DNA from: Symbiodinium natans
Taxonomy: Eukaryota > Sar > Dinophyceae > Suessiales > Symbiodiniaceae
Direction of reading: 5' to 3'
DNA length: 64,000 nt
Assembly (NCBI GenBank): GCA_905221605.1
Contig: CAJNDS010000098.1
Coordinates: 124,001 to 188,000 of the forward strand
In this document: positions 1 to 12,215 of the stretch, piece after piece
Layout: every line of letters begins with the position of its first letter
Numbering within the stretch: the stretch's first letter is position 1
Notes under the pieces: generated by a model
What the model was told of the DNA's origin: nothing
The model's input: only the letters and a program-made list of their open reading frames with translations
Databases searched by the model: none
Program-made: the position numbers and the translations under genes

Positions 1-469
1 CCCAGACCCTCGGCCTGCAGCTCGGCATCGTTGGTCCATCAAGGCAACCACCATCATCCAGTTTATGGCCGGATGCCTGCAACACCTTCGCAAAGCACCC
101 TGACGAAGAAAAAGAATATAATGATAATAATAACAATAAGAATAATAATCAGCGCGAGCACAATGGCCTTTTTCAATCTGCTCACGCCGGCATCGGCCAA
201 CCATGCGCCGAATGTGGCCACGGTGGCAATGGGTTTGCCCGGGACCGCGAAGCAACTGCGCCTCCAGAGTTCACTTGCTGCAGCGCTACGATTGCTCCAG
301 CCCGGCCCCAGCGTTTGTTGCGGCACCCTCGCGCCTCCAGCCGAGCAGTATGTCACGCACCTGCCAAAAAAAAAGTGCAAACTATAGTAATAATAATAAT
401 AATAAGAAGAATAAGAATAAGAATAATAATAATAATATCTTCTCACTCCGAGGCTACTTCGTGAACAAT
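1..469. other. Non-coding flank with TAA-rich microsatellites
   Basis: The stretch contains two AT-rich trinucleotide tracts, (TAA)n/(AAT)n-like, at about 117-152 and 383-438. They flank a GC-rich segment (155-365) that is open in several frames on both strands. I recognise no protein in it. It may be an exon or intron of the gene whose last exon lies just to the right on the minus strand, but nothing proves that. Confidence 0.4.
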
Positions 470-577
470 TCAGGCTGAGGGCGGCACCAGCACCAAGGGC
501 ACATCCATGAGCAGGCAGTGCTTCTTCAGCTCCTTCACGGCCCGCATGACCTCAGTGCCGACCACGACATGAGAACT
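470..577 (-). CDS. Probable 3' terminal exon of an unknown gene
   Basis: Read on the minus strand, this island gives about 35 residues beginning SSHVVVGTEVMRAVKELKKH and ending in PPSA followed by TGA at 472-470. An AG (gagtgcag) sits immediately upstream and could be the splice acceptor. The composition (an amphipathic helix with a Lys-rich face, then a hydrophobic strand) is protein-like and the other two minus frames are less so. I do not recognise the family. Earlier exons should lie at higher coordinates; several short open stretches occur up to about 1,250, but I could not link any to this exon in phase. Confidence 0.35.
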   Translation of the reverse strand, partial: SSHVVVGTEVMRAVKELKKHCLLMDVPLVLVPPSA

Positions 578-1636
578 TGGCTGCACTCAGGAGGGTGGCT
601 GTAAAACTAAACTTCTGGCTGCCTTAGTAAGAAACCCAATGAACCCAAAAAAGGGTAAGGATCTAAAGTTACAGAAAAGTACCAGGAAGATAAATGCCAC
701 AAAACAGCAGCTTCTCGTCATGCAAATTCTGCGGCCTGGATTTGCGACTGCGTGGACTTCACGGAGTGGACGAAGGGATGAGTTTGCCAAAAGGCATCTG
801 CCTAGTCCAAGGCATAAAAAACACATTTCAGCCTACCTGGGATGGCACATGTCGATGTCAAAACTGGTTGAGAATGGTTAACACCACGCCTCCTCCACAT
901 TGCACATTGACGCTGCCCGGCGAAAATCGAAGACATCGTTTGTGATCTCCAAGCTGCTTGAACTGCCTCACACCATCTGCACCATTCAGCATTTGGATAT
1001 TGCAACTGATATATGGGGCATTTCCCGGAATAGACGGCTTCTTCAGTTTGGGTTTAGGAAAGAACGCCATTTGCCCAACTCAAAAAAAGGCCTCGGCGCA
1101 TCATTCCGAAGCGTTTCGCCGCGAAATGTTGTGGGTGACGCTTCTCCTGCGTAGCTGTTGGCCGTGGCTTGTTTGTGCAAGTGCTTCAGTTCAGCTTTTG
1201 AGATAACACTGGCAGTCCACGCTCGGACCCAGAACGGTGCCTGACCCCTGCCAATTATCAACAAAATGTTCCAGCATGTGCAAGCCATAACCAAAATTAA
1301 AACATGTTTTTTCCGCACGCCTCCTTTCCGCGGATCCACACCGTCGCGGTCCCAGTGCAGTCGCCGCATCACGGCAAGCAGCTAACAAATCTAAACCAGG
1401 GGCGGGGACTCGGACGAGTTGGAAAGGAAGTCGCTGACGAGGGGGCGTGTTATTTTCTCTCTACTCGGACGCCGCCCCCCCCCGTGCGACGGTGAATGAT
1501 GCACAAAAGGCAATGGGCGATATTTGTGCTGCCACTGGCGCGCTGACCTTCTTCACTTGCAACGATGAGTGCATGCATGCGCTGCACCAACGCACACTGT
1601 CGTGCGACGACGTCGGGCCCTGTCGTGCAGAAGCAA

Positions 1637-1880
1637 AACCTGTCCGTCCTCTATAAATAAAAAAAAGAAAAGAGAGCGCTCTCTAGGCAGCTCAGACAGG
1701 GGAGGACTGTAAGAAAGATGAGTGAATGTCCTCTACTGGCAAGGTGAGGGAGGAAGAAAGAAAGAAAGATAGAGAGAGAGAAAAACAAAAAGAGAAGGAG
1801 AAAGAGAGAGATAGAGAGAGAAAGATATAAAAAAAAAACAGAGAGCAGTCTCTAGGCACGTGATCAGACAGGCCCCGTGA
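1637..1880. repeat. Purine-rich GA/GAAA microsatellite with near-duplicated flanks
   Basis: A GAAA/GAGA-rich tract at about 1,750-1,842 is bracketed by related segments. The left flank (about 1,672-1,705) contains gagcgctctctaggcagctc and the right flank (about 1,840-1,872) contains gagcagtctctaggcacgtg, each followed by a 'cagacagg' stretch. The direct flanking similarity suggests that a short unit was duplicated and then separated by microsatellite growth. Confidence 0.45.
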
Positions 1881-3944
1881 CACACACTCTTATTGCGAAA
1901 CTTAAAGGATTAAAAGTTTGATTGTTTTCCTCGCCTATGTGTCTGGAAATTATCGGGATTCCCTTCTGCTCACAGTCGCGAAGTTCGGAAGCCCATGACA
2001 AATGCTTACAAGAAAAAGGCGTGAATGTCCCTTTTAAATCACTATAAGAGAGGGGTGAGTGTCACTATCTGCGGCAATGATCGGCACTGGCAATGACCCG
2101 GATGTGGACATCATGGTCCGAGCTTGTGTTGCGCAGCTCTTGAAACCGGTGACATGCGACATGCGCACACTCACGACCTCGTTTATGCGCCATGCAACGA
2201 TTCGACGTGCTTACGTGCCTGTTGCTACCGGACAATGCGCATTGCGCTCACGCACACACACTTGTCACTTGCAGAAGTTATAGGCGTGTTTTTCGCCGCG
2301 AGCTGCCTGCATCTGTCGCCGCCTAGGCGTCGTTGGCTGGGTACGGCTGACAATGTCGTACACAGCTATCGCATCCAGCTACGCAACGTGCAGGTGCTGC
2401 GAACTGTTGTGCGACAGTTTTCGCCATAGCACACTCCGTCACCACACCGCGATCTTTCGCAACCAGCCTCCTGTCGTTTCGGCGCTGCGGCACAGCCGCG
2501 GCTTGTGGGGTTTGTGCGCAGACGGGAAGGAGTCTGCCATGTGGAAGCGCTTGCAGTGCTGTGCAGGGAACGCAGTGGGGAAACGCGTGCTCAGGGCTGA
2601 AGAGCGTGGTGTCGACAACTACCCGCACCCTCCGGGCCAGCTGGGCAGTCTGTTGGACCTGCCATGACCTGCCCGCTCGTGACGCCCGGCGCGTCGAGGT
2701 TGACTCCGCGTGCAGCAGTGCCAGTGGCGAACGCTCGCCCCGGCTTTGCGGCAACGGGCCGCAGCTCGCTGCTGGGGTCCAGCTTGCTGGGCCAGCACCA
2801 GCGGCATCGCTTGGACGCTGGCAGCGGCATGCGGCGGCACAGGAGCAGGCATGCGGCGTCACAGGGGCAGGATCCGGAATTCGCCGCTGGGGACGGCGAA
2901 GTCCGGTCCGGTGGGCAACACGGTCATTGCGCAGCTTGCTCCGGGACCTCTTTGGGATTCTTTGGGCCAAGGAGGGGTTGCCTCAACAAAAAGATGTCAG
3001 TTGACGCATGAACCAGCAAGCGTCATGTTGTCATGCTGATGCGTCTGGAACTCGAATGGTGTGTGCTAACATTGCCTTCTCTTGTCGCGGTCGATGTCCC
3101 TTGACATCCTTGGCTTGACATGTGATTACATTCATGCACATCTGCATTCCGGCCAAAGGTAGAACACCAAGATACTGGTATGTCCGCCTGCCCGCGACTG
3201 AAATCCATCAGGATGTGAGCACTCCCGGGACATTCCGCATGTTCTGCGGGCTTCACTACGGTTGGGACACTCGGCGCGACTCTCCCCAGGCTTCTTGCGC
3301 GCTCAGGCATTCTCGGCGGGGTTTTTTGGGGCAGTCCAGGACTACCAGGCGGGAATCTGTGCAGGCCGCTCTGGGGGTGCCCAAGGGGTATGCAGTCCAA
3401 GGACGCCCGGCGGGACTCTTTGCATGATTTGCTGGGAGATCCTGGGAGGGGGCACGCGCAAACCGCTTCATCTGAGTCCTGCCGAGGGGTACGTGTGCAC
3501 CACCACACGGGCAGCTTGGCCGTTGCTCCACGCTCGCAAGCCACCTACGGTCGCTGGTGTGTTGGTTTCGCTCGCTTGCTGTTGTCGCGCGATTTCGCGG
3601 GCACAAAACCGGTACGTCATTCAATCGTCGTGAGTTGCGTGTTGAATTATGTTGCATTATGGCAAGCCGCCTTGGTGACAGGAGCACGTGCTCAATCCAG
3701 CTGGGCACGATCTGGCATCCGTGTTTATGCGTTACGTAAAACTGCATGAGTCCTGCAACAACCGTCAGTAGTTGACCATCGCACTGTGAATTGCCTGGTC
3801 GTTTCCTTGTTTTTAGAGGTTTTCCTTCGCTTCTTTCGGGTTGTCCTTCGGTTTGCTGTGGAGTGGTGGGGTGGGCGGGAGGGGGATGAGAACGTCATTC
3901 ATATTGCGTCCATGCCCAAAACACTGGTATTATAGCATTTTCGC

Positions 3945-4262
3945 TTTTTGTGCAACATACTGCACAAGGATGTGGAACAAGAAAATCTGCCACAAGCGTA
4001 CATGCATTTCGCGACCAGGTATTTACAGCGTTTTATGCCGAAATTTACAGCATTTGCGCCTCTTTGCACAACATGCTGCGCAAGGATGTGGAACAAGAAA
4101 ATCTGTCACAAGCGTCCATGCCTTGCGCGACCATGCCCAAAACACTGGTATTTGCAGCGTTTGATGCCCATAACACTGGTATTTACAGCGTTTGCGCCTT
4201 TTTGTACGACATACTGCACAAGGATGTGTAACAATAAAATCTGTCACAAGCGTTTATCTTGC
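3945..4262 (+). repeat. Three-copy tandem repeat, unit about 116-138 bp
   Basis: Three copies of a segment containing 'aaggatgtggaacaagaaaa' followed by 'tctgtcacaagcg' start near 3,947, 4,063 and 4,201. Between them are reiterations of 'aacactggtatttacagcg'. Copies differ by substitutions and by length of the intervening part. No coding function is apparent. Confidence 0.7.
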
Positions 4263-5139
4263 ACTTAAAACACCCAAACATGCTGTCCCAAAGAACATAG
4301 CTTCAGTAAAAACTCCCAACCATGCTGTCCCAATTTTGGAACCCCCTTAAAACGGCTTTTCTCCTCCGTACCGCGCCTGCCAGTACAAACGACGTGTCGC
4401 GCAGAGCCCGTTCCAGACAAAATACAGCGCGTTAAGCTAGTAGTTTCGCACATATTCATCGAATCAAGCACGACTCTTGCTAAGAGCAAGAAGAACAACA
4501 CATGGGCGCGGCCGATGCTTGCAGCGGAAAGCACATGGGCATGCAGCCGGACAAACCGGCGCAGGGACGATTCGCAGTGCACTGTGCTGCGAGGGCCAGG
4601 TTTACGGTTCACTGTGTTCTGCCGTGCCAAAGTGCCGCGGCAACGGGCGGGCGCGCGTCGCGCTGATACCAGGGTAGCATCGCAGTACAGGGCCTTACCA
4701 ATTGAGGACGATACTCTCCGTTGATGACGAGGTCAAGCAAGCGCCGGTCCGTTGTGCAACATGCAGCGCTTTGGTGTCAGCGAATTCTTGCCATTGCTAG
4801 GGGGCCACACCGTGATTGGCCCTGCAGTCGCAGGCGAGCAGGCTGTTGCGCCAGCAAGGGTGGTCACCGAGAGGTGGTGTGTGTTTGCGACCCGGAGTTC
4901 CTGCTGATTGTTGTCACCTTGCCGACGGCTTCGTCAAACTTCGTCAAACTTTGTCGCACATCGCTCTGTTCCCGTTGATTCCGCTTTCCAGGATGGGTAG
5001 GCTGTTGAAATGGAGCTCTTCGCTTTTTGCATAGATTCGCATGTGATCAGAGCGCTGGCAACCAGTTGAGGTAGTGCAGCTCGCGCCACTGCCTGGCATT
5101 TTTATTTCAGCATAGGTCTTCGGAGCGCCCAACCCTCAG

Positions 5140-5395
5140 AAAAGCCGCAGAGAGCCCCGTCGAGTACCCCTGAAGCAAAAGGACGATCTCCGACTGTCCT
5201 GGAGTGCCCACCCTCTTTAAAGCGTTGCCCTGGCGCGCTCACCCCCAGAGAAGGCTGCAGAGAGTATCGCCGAGTATCCCTGGACTGAGGAAACTTCCGA
5301 CAAAGAGTCCCACCAAGTATCCTTGCTCATGCCGCGTATCCTTGGAGTGGGCCCGCAGAGAGTTTCGCCGAGTACCCTGATCCGCGAAACCCATG
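5140..5395 (+). repeat. Degenerate repeat, period about 100 bp
   Basis: Related segments with the core 'gcagagag...gccgagtaccc' occur near 5,150, 5,253 and 5,354, separated by related text containing 'ggagtgcccaccc' or 'ggagtgggcccgc'. Copies are diverged. No coding assignment. Confidence 0.5.
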
Positions 5396-6284
5396 ACGGA
5401 AGGATGGCTCCGATCCAGCGGCCGGAACTGAAGCCCTGTGACCGCGGAGAGGAAGAGGAGTGTATTCATTACTCGCCTGCATATCCGGAATTCTCCTTAG
5501 ATTCTCTCCCTTTTCGCAAGTGCCTGCAGGGCCAAGTCGCGCAAAATGCAGCCCCGAGCTTGGTTGTGAAGTCGGCACGGGTGGGTGGCAGGCGCCTGCG
5601 CTTCGCATGCCCGAACGCGAGGCCGGACGCTGAGGACTCGCTGCGATTGGACAGCAGCCCCGGCCTCAATGTATCCCGCGGCCGCATCAAGATGCATGAG
5701 GCGGCCGTCGTGCCTACCCATTACGTCTGCGCCGTTGTTACGATGCTTCCTCACGAGCATGCGCCAACACCGGGATGGAGTACTTTGGCTGGGCAAAAGT
5801 CATGAAAAGCGTGCTGCCGCCGCTGCGTCGTCAAGTTCCCTTGCTTGCCGGCAGGCCTGGGTTTAGGAAGCTTTGTGCGTTGGGTCAACTTACTGCGCCC
5901 CAACGTCTTTCTACAGGGGTCTCAGAGGCACAGAGAGAGAAATCCAAATCCGAACTTCTCTCTTTCATCTTACACAGCGACACGCCCAAATCCCTTCAAT
6001 CAAGGGAACACTTGCTTTCTTGCATGGAGCCGTTGCGGCCTGGTGAGACAGCAATGCGCATTGATAATAGTCTGTACGTTATGTACGTCTAGGCCATGAG
6101 AAACTAGAAGCTGTCTTGCAAACTTCTGCATCTATTGATGCAACAAGATCCGCGAAGATTGTTGGGCAAAAATCCCCACCCATATGGTACGATGAAGGCA
6201 AGCCACATGAGCGCCAGGGAACCCACGACGGGCCAGTTGAAGTCATGTCCGAACGTGTATCTGAATAGGTTGTATTGCAACACA

Positions 6285-6500
6285 ACCCTACAACCCTACA
6301 ACCCCACCACCCCACCACCCCACCACCCCACCACCCCACAACCCCACAACCCCACAACCCCACAACCCTACAACCCTACAACCCTACAACCCTACAACCC
6401 TACAACCCTGCAACCCTACAACCCTACAACCCTACAACCCTACAACCCTACAACCCTACAACCCTACAACCCCGACCACGCTACAACCTTGCAACCCTAA
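6285..6500 (+). repeat. Octamer telomere-variant array (ACAACCCT)n
   Basis: The array starts with CCACCACC-type units (6,302-6,335), moves to ACAACCCC, then to about fifteen ACAACCCT units. It ends at the first true CCCTAAA sequence near 6,497. It marks the left border of the telomere-repeat mosaic. The plus frames encode Thr/Pro/Asn/Gln repeats, which I regard as non-genic. Confidence 0.85.
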
Positions 6501-7423
6501 CCCTAAACCCGAAACCGTCCTTGAGAACTTCAGCCTGTGCTAGCACTGCTAGCATCCAGAACCATGCCCTGGCATTGGGCTTGCTGCTGAAGTTTAGGGT
6601 TCAGGCCATAGGCATCAGTGCCAAAGGTTTTATTGGGGGTTTGGGGTTCAGGGCTGAGCCTGATGATGGATTAACTTTTGGGTTTCGGTTTCGGGGTTGA
6701 GGGTTTAGGGTGGGGTTCCTCCCGCTAACCCCAAACTCCCAAACCCTAAACACTCTCACTCAAAAGAGCCCTGAAAAACTTCAAAGCAAACTGAAACAAA
6801 GCCTAAACCCTTGAACCCCTCAACCCTAACCCCCAAAATCCTGCCCGCCCCCCCAGACCGGGGAGCGAGGGTTGCAACACTGCAACATGTTTGTAGAGAT
6901 CCCTAAACCCTAAACCCTAAACCCTAAACCCCTAAACCCCCAAACCCTAAAACCCAGTAAGTCGGAGGACCTGTCTGGCGCAGGTTTCAGGGCCCAGCCC
7001 CCCGCTTGAATCTTCAACCCTCATCCCACCCTCCAAAAACCTTTTAGGGTTTAGGGTTTAGGGTTTAGGGTTTAGGGTTTCGGGTTTAGGGTTTAGGGTT
7101 TAGGGTTTAGGGTTTAGGGTTTAGGGTTTAGGATGTTTGAGTTTGGAGTCGGAATTCGGGAAACATCTTCTCCAACCACAGCCTGCACTCACTGACAACT
7201 TGGAACTCCACTTGCCCCAGAGAAGGCTCACGCAATAAAAGCACTCGAAGAGTAGTAGCTGAGTAGCACCACGGGGTTATAAGACTATCAAAGCTCTCCC
7301 CTCCTTATGCCTTGGAAAGGCCCCGTAGTACAAACTACAAGAAATAGGCACCTGTGTTAGCTGGGTTCTTGCTAACCCTAAACCCTAAACCCTCAACCCT
7401 AAACCCTAAACCCTAGTTAGGGT

Positions 7424-7600
7424 TCGGGTCTTGGCATCCTACAGGCTTCCCCCCGACATCCGGGCCTGGCACTCCATGAACCAAACGGAAACGCATGAGG
7501 CATGTGCCTCACGGTAGGCCTGAACTTCAAAGAACCATCCTGGTGTGCTCTTTGAGCCATATGGCCATGGTCGTGAGCTGCCTCTTCTCCAAGCGAAAGC
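7424..7600 (-). CDS. Candidate exon island, unknown protein
   Basis: A unique island between CCCTAAA arrays. One minus frame is open throughout and includes HMAQRAHQDGSLKFRPTVRH. Other frames have stops or look less protein-like. No start, splice pair or family could be fixed, so this is only a candidate. Confidence 0.2.
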
Positions 7601-7931
7601 CTAAACCCGAAACCCTCAACCCTAAACCCTAAACCCTCAACCCTCAACCCTGAACCTTCGACCCCGAAACATCCCCAAAAGGCCGAACCCTGAAACCTGG
7701 AATCCTTCGCCCTAAGACCCCAACCCCCGAAACCCTGAAGGCCGAAACCCTTACACCCTTAGGGTTCGGAGTTTAGGGTTAGGGTTTAGAGTTTAGGGTT
7801 TAGGGTTACACCCTGAAACCCCCGAAAACCCCAAAAAACCTTGAAAGCCCTAGACCGTTGACCCTAAACCTCGCACGCGAGCCACTGCTTTCTAACGGGA
7901 AGCAGAGGCCCCTCGACAGGGGCGGCCGGGT

Positions 7932-8208
7932 ATGAACGCGGAAGCTCCTTGGAGCTCGAAACCCAAGGGACGAAAGGAGGGACCCTTATCAAGGACCTTA
8001 GCGTTTATTTTGGGGCTTATTTAGGGGCCACTTAGGTATATACTTATAAAGGACCTTAGGGGTGGTGTTGGGGGTTATTTAGGGGCTACTTAGGTATAGA
8101 GGGACTGTAGAAGGTACATATAAAGAGGCTTCATCGCGGCATAGGATGAAGGCCCCTTTGTAGGGGGTCCCTCCTTCTCGCCCTGAGTGCGGGCCTTCCG
8201 CGTTGAAA
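7932..8208. mobile_element. Fold-back element with imperfect inverted ends
   Basis: The left end (about 7,932-7,987, beginning gaacgcggaag and ending ggagggaccc) is roughly the reverse complement of the right end (about 8,166-8,208, gggtccctcc...cttccgcgtt). The roughly 180-bp interior contains a diverged internal duplication with 'ttatttaggggccacttagg' and 'ttatttaggggctacttagg'. No coding capacity. It could be a MITE-like element unrelated to the six-copy family; I saw no second copy in the window. Confidence 0.5.
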
Positions 8209-8224
8209 ATGAAGGGTCCGGGGG

Positions 8225-8335
8225 TTAGGGTTCAGGGTTAAGGGTTAAGGGTTAAGGGTTAAGGGTTAAGGGTTAAGGGTTTAGGGTTAAGGGTTAAGGG
8301 TTAAGGGTTAAGGGTTTAGGGTGTAGGGTTTAGGC
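8225..8335 (+). repeat. TTAAGGG variant array
   Basis: Around fourteen units of GGGTTAA, with two TTTAGGG units inside. This is a locally homogenised variant of the telomere repeat, distinct from the TTTAGGG arrays on either side. Confidence 0.9.
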
Positions 8336-8389
8336 TTGGAGTTTAGGGTTTATATAGGGCTTAGGGGGGTTCAGGGTTTCGGGCCTTCA

Positions 8390-8500
8390 TGTACCCCAGC
8401 AGATGGACGCGGCACCTGCGCCCGAGGCCCGGCGGCTCCTTTGAACGTCCATCTTCCGTGCTTTGGCGGAAGGTGCTCTAAGTCCAAGAGGAACCTAGGA
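8390..8500 (-). CDS. Candidate exon island, unknown protein
   Basis: A GC-rich unique island between degenerate telomere repeats. A minus frame is open and includes EHLPPKHGRWTFKGAAGPR; a plus frame is also open. Function and strand are unresolved. Confidence 0.15.
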
Positions 8501-9056
8501 ATACAAAGGTGCCCTTTTTGGTCCAGCGGTGCCATAAAAAGGAGCCTAAACCCTAGAACAAGGGAATAAGGGCCTGCTCTTTTTTTCCTAGTGGCTGAGA
8601 TCCTACACCCTAAACCCTACACCCCAAAACTCTAAACCCCAAACGCTACACTCCAGGGTCAAAGGGGTTCGGTTGGCCAACCCTCTGCTAGTCTAGACCC
8701 TAGACCCTTAAACCCTCTCCAATATAGTCCTGAATATCCTCCCCCTCAACCCAGTAAGGGAAGATGCAAACTGTCCCAAAGGACCCACCACAAGCCCCCT
8801 CTGTTTGGGATTTAGGGTTTAGGGCTTCGGGTCTTAAAGATGAGACTTGGGGGGGGCTCTACCCTTAAAAGACAGAACCAGGCCCCACCCAAACCCTAGA
8901 TCCCTAAATCCCGAAACCCCTAAACCCCCAAAACCCCAAAACCCTAAACTCCAAGCCGGCGAGGGCCTAGGGGTCGACTCGGGTTCTAGTGCCCGCTAGC
9001 AAAAAATCTCTCAGGGACTCAGGGGGGCTCAAGTACGAAGCACGTCTCAAAGTTGA

Positions 9057-9215
9057 TACACCTTTAGGGGGGGTAGTAGGGGAACCTGTCTAAGTTCCCC
9101 CTTCAATAACCTTTATTGGGCTTCATTACCCCTTAATGGCCTTTATTGTGGGGGGACCCTTAGGGGGGGGGTAGCATAGAGGGTAGTAGGGGAACCCAGC
9201 TGATTTTGACATCGC
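9057..9215. repeat. Unique island with internal direct repeat
   Basis: The segment 'gggtagtaggggaacc' occurs near 9,069 and again near 9,182, on either side of an imperfect palindromic core built around 'cctttattgg'. It resembles the other small non-coding repeats of this region but I could not place it in a family. Confidence 0.35.
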
Positions 9216-9279
9216 AAAGTTGCAACAAAAGCCTAGACCCTTACCACGAAATACTGGAGCCAAGCGCTGGGAAGCAAAG

Positions 9280-9350
9280 GCATCTCAGCTGAGTTCTGCT
9301 GACAGGCGCCGGCGCAGTGCTAGCACCTGCTCAAGGCTTCGGTCTTTGGG
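9280..9350 (-). CDS. Candidate exon island, unknown protein
   Basis: A minus frame reads KDRSLEQVLALRRRLSAELS, a helix-like segment, just left of a large TTTAGGG array. A short fragment without a recognisable domain. Confidence 0.25.
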
Positions 9351-9739
9351 GCATTGGGTTTAGGGTTTAAGGTTTAGGGTTTTGGGTTTAGGGTTTAGGG
9401 TTTAGGGTTTAGGGTTTAGGGTTTAGGGTTTAGGGTTTAGGGTTTAGGGTTTAGGGTTTAGGGTTTAGGGTTTAGGGTTTAGGGTTTGGGGCGTGCTTTG
9501 CCGTGACCCGGCCGCATAAATAGGGGGTACTCCAGTAAGCTTCAAAATACGAGATGCTTTTGTCGCAAAAGACTGCCGTGGCTTGAGAAGACTGGAGGAT
9601 AACCCTAAACCCTAAAACCCAAAACCCGGAAACCCTACGCCCTAAAACCCTAAAACCCTAAGCCTAAAACCCTAAAACTTTAAAATCCGAAAACCGTACA
9701 TTAAAGCCTAGACCCCGAAACCCCAAACCCTATACCCCA

Positions 9740-9885
9740 TCCCCCGGCGAAAGGTGCCCGAGGACCGGCCGAAGAGGCATCGCATGACTTGACGACGATG
9801 TCCCGACATCGCCTTGTCTTCGCATGGCTCGATTCTTCCCAAGGCCTCCCATGAAGTTCCCTGGGCCGCCTGGCACGTCCTTTCA
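9740..9885 (-). CDS. Candidate exon island, unknown protein
   Basis: The island is bounded by CCCTAAA repeats on both sides and all three minus frames are open across it, so the frame cannot be chosen. One includes GTSWEALGRIEPCEDKAMSG. No family recognised. Confidence 0.2.
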
Positions 9886-10279
9886 ACCCTAAACCCTAAA
9901 CCCTGAACCCCTACAGCCGCATGGCTCAGCAACCCGAGCCTCAGAATCCACCGTGACAGCGGGCCACGAAATAGCTACAAAAAATCAGGTTTAGGGCTTA
10001 GGGTTTAGGGTTTAGGGTTTAGGGTTTAGGGTTTAGGGTTTAGGGTTTCGGGTTTAGGGTTTAGGGTTTAGGGTTTAGGGTTTAGGGTTTAGGGTTTAGG
10101 GTTTAGGGTTTAGTATTCGGGCGGCTTGCTTCGCAGTGCTCTTGCACTTTAGATTGTTTCTAGGGTTTAGGGTTTAGGGTTTAGGGTTTAGGGTTTAGGG
10201 TTTCGGGTTTAGGGTTTAGGGTTTAAGGTTTAGGGTTTAGGGTTTAGGGTTTAGGGTTTAGGGTTTAGGGTTTTGCTGC

Positions 10280-10400
10280 GCTTGTCTACATTGGCCAGTT
10301 CTCCAAGCTATGTTCCCTTTCGGGCATGACCCAAATTTCGACACCCGAGAAACAACAAGGGATTATCCTATAGCGCCAAGACCTCAGCACATCGCCCCAA
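10280..10400 (-). CDS. Candidate exon island, unknown protein
   Basis: A minus frame gives WGDVLRSWRYRIIPCCFSGV and continues with EIWVMPEREHSLENWPM before a stop. An AG dinucleotide ('gctgag' and 'ctatag') is available upstream as acceptor. Protein-like composition, family unknown. Confidence 0.3.
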
Positions 10401-10699
10401 GCCAGGATCACCTCAATCCCCAACCCTAGGCAAAACACCCCAAACCCCAAACCCTAAACCCTAAACCCTAAATCCTAAACCCTAAACCCTAAACCCTAAA
10501 CCCTAAACCCTAAACCCTAAACCCTAAATCCTAAGCCCTGAACGGATACTTTGGGGGCGAGGCGGCCCCCAACCCGCAAGTCACATATTCACCATCGGCC
10601 TGGCCAGATGAGACCCGGAACCCAAAACCCCAAACCCAAAAAGCCCCAAACCCCAAGCCCTAAGCCCTAAAACCCTAAGCCCTAAGACCCGAAACATGA

Positions 10700-10778
10700 G
10701 ATGTCCACCTTAATAGGGATCAGAATAGGGGGTACTATAATCCCTATTTACGGACTGTTAGTATGAGGGTGAACAGCC
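10700..10778. mobile_element. MITE family copy 1 (left end truncated)
   Basis: The right arm (ggactgttagtatgagggtg then aacagccca) and the interior 'gggggtactataatccctat' match the other copies of this family. The left arm is shortened to 'gatgtccaccttaataggga'. Confidence 0.7.
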
Positions 10779-12124
10779 CAACCCCCCAAACCCGAAACCC
10801 CAGAGCCCGCATCAAGAACCCCCCTGGCCTCCAGGGAGTAGCTTCCGACATAAGCCTCGGCTTGGCAGGGTCTTTCAAAAAGGGTGTTTGGGGTTTGGGG
10901 TTTGGGGTTTAGGGTTTAGGGTTTGGGGTTTCGGGTTTAGGGTTTAGGGTTTCGGTTTGGGGTTTAGGGCTTGGGGTTGAAGAGGGCGCCAACCTCAAAA
11001 AGTTCGCAAGACCGAAACGATCCTTACACCCTCAATCTGTTAAGTAATGTCACAATAATGCAATAGCAATGACCATCAACAAAAAATGCCAACATGTTCT
11101 GAGTCGAACCCCCAAAGTCGTGAACAAAGGGCTCTGAAAACCCCAAGCCCTAAGCTCCAAGAACCGAGTTGGTTCTATTAGGGCGCTACTTGATAATATC
11201 TACTCAGCCGAATACTTCTTTCTTCTTTTGAGCCTTGCCGGCCGAACGTAACCCAACATGTGGGCTGCTGAGGGGCCGAAACCCTAAACCCTAAACCCTA
11301 AACCCTAAACCCTAAACCCTAAACCCTAGAGTGGCCTGTGGTGCGGTCCGGCGGCCATGATGCCAAGGACCACACATCTCTGGGTGAGACCGCGCCGATT
11401 CCTGGCTTAGGGTTTAGGGTTTAGGGTTTAGGGTTTGGGGTTTAGGGTTTGGGGTTTAGGGTTCAGGGTTTAGGGTTTAGGGTTTCGGGTTCGGGGTTTG
11501 GGGTTTAGGGTTTGGGGTTTAGGGTTCAGGGTTTAGGGTTTAGGGTTTAGGGTTTAGGGTTTAGGGTTTAGGGTTTAGGGTTTCGTTTAGGGTTTCGTTT
11601 AGGGCTCAGGGCTTAGGGTATGGTCTAGGATTTCTGGGCTTAGGTGGTCTATGTGCTTTCTGGGTTTGGGTGGTTTTACCGGCTTTAGGTGGTTTCGGTG
11701 GTTTCGGGCTTAGGTTTCGGGCCGGGGGATCAAGCTCTGGGGATTTTTCAGGATATTGCAGGCATTTTCTGGACTCAGACAAGCCTCAGTTACGGCAAAG
11801 GGTCTCCTTATGGAACTTCCGCTCCACCCCATGCCCCCTTTCACATCCTCAAGCCCCAAAAACCCCTGAAGCCAAATCCCCACCCAAAACCCTAAACCCT
11901 AAACCCCCAAAACCTCTCGACCCTGAAGCCCCGAAAGCGCCCCATAGGAATCTCTGAGCCTCATCGCCAAAACTTGAAAACTAACACCTAAGCCCCCCAC
12001 CCCCCTTAAAATACCCCAAAACCCTAGCACCTACAACCTCAACCCTCAACCCTCAACCCTAAACCCTAAACCCTAAACCCTAAACCCCTAAACCCTAAAC
12101 CCTAAACACCCTTTCATCAGAATA

Positions 12125-12215
12125 AAACAGGCCAAAGGCTGCAAGTCGCGCACCAGCGTTCCCTGGAGCGCTGGGATGAGCTCCAGAGCGAGCCTACTCT
12201 CCCAGGGGTTTAGGG
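12125..12215 (-). CDS. Candidate exon island, unknown protein
   Basis: A minus frame reads PWESRLALELIPALQGTLVR and continues DLQPLACF between telomere-repeat tracts. Too short to assign. Confidence 0.2.

Larger units (their letters stand above)
578..6285. other. Gene-poor region, no recognised coding sequence
   Basis: Many short overlapping frames are open on both strands, as expected for GC-rich non-coding DNA, but none shows a recognisable domain. The segments at 2,300-3,550 and 5,500-5,830 are especially GC-rich and open in several frames at once, which argues against real coding in any one. Repeats inside this stretch are listed separately. Confidence 0.45.
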
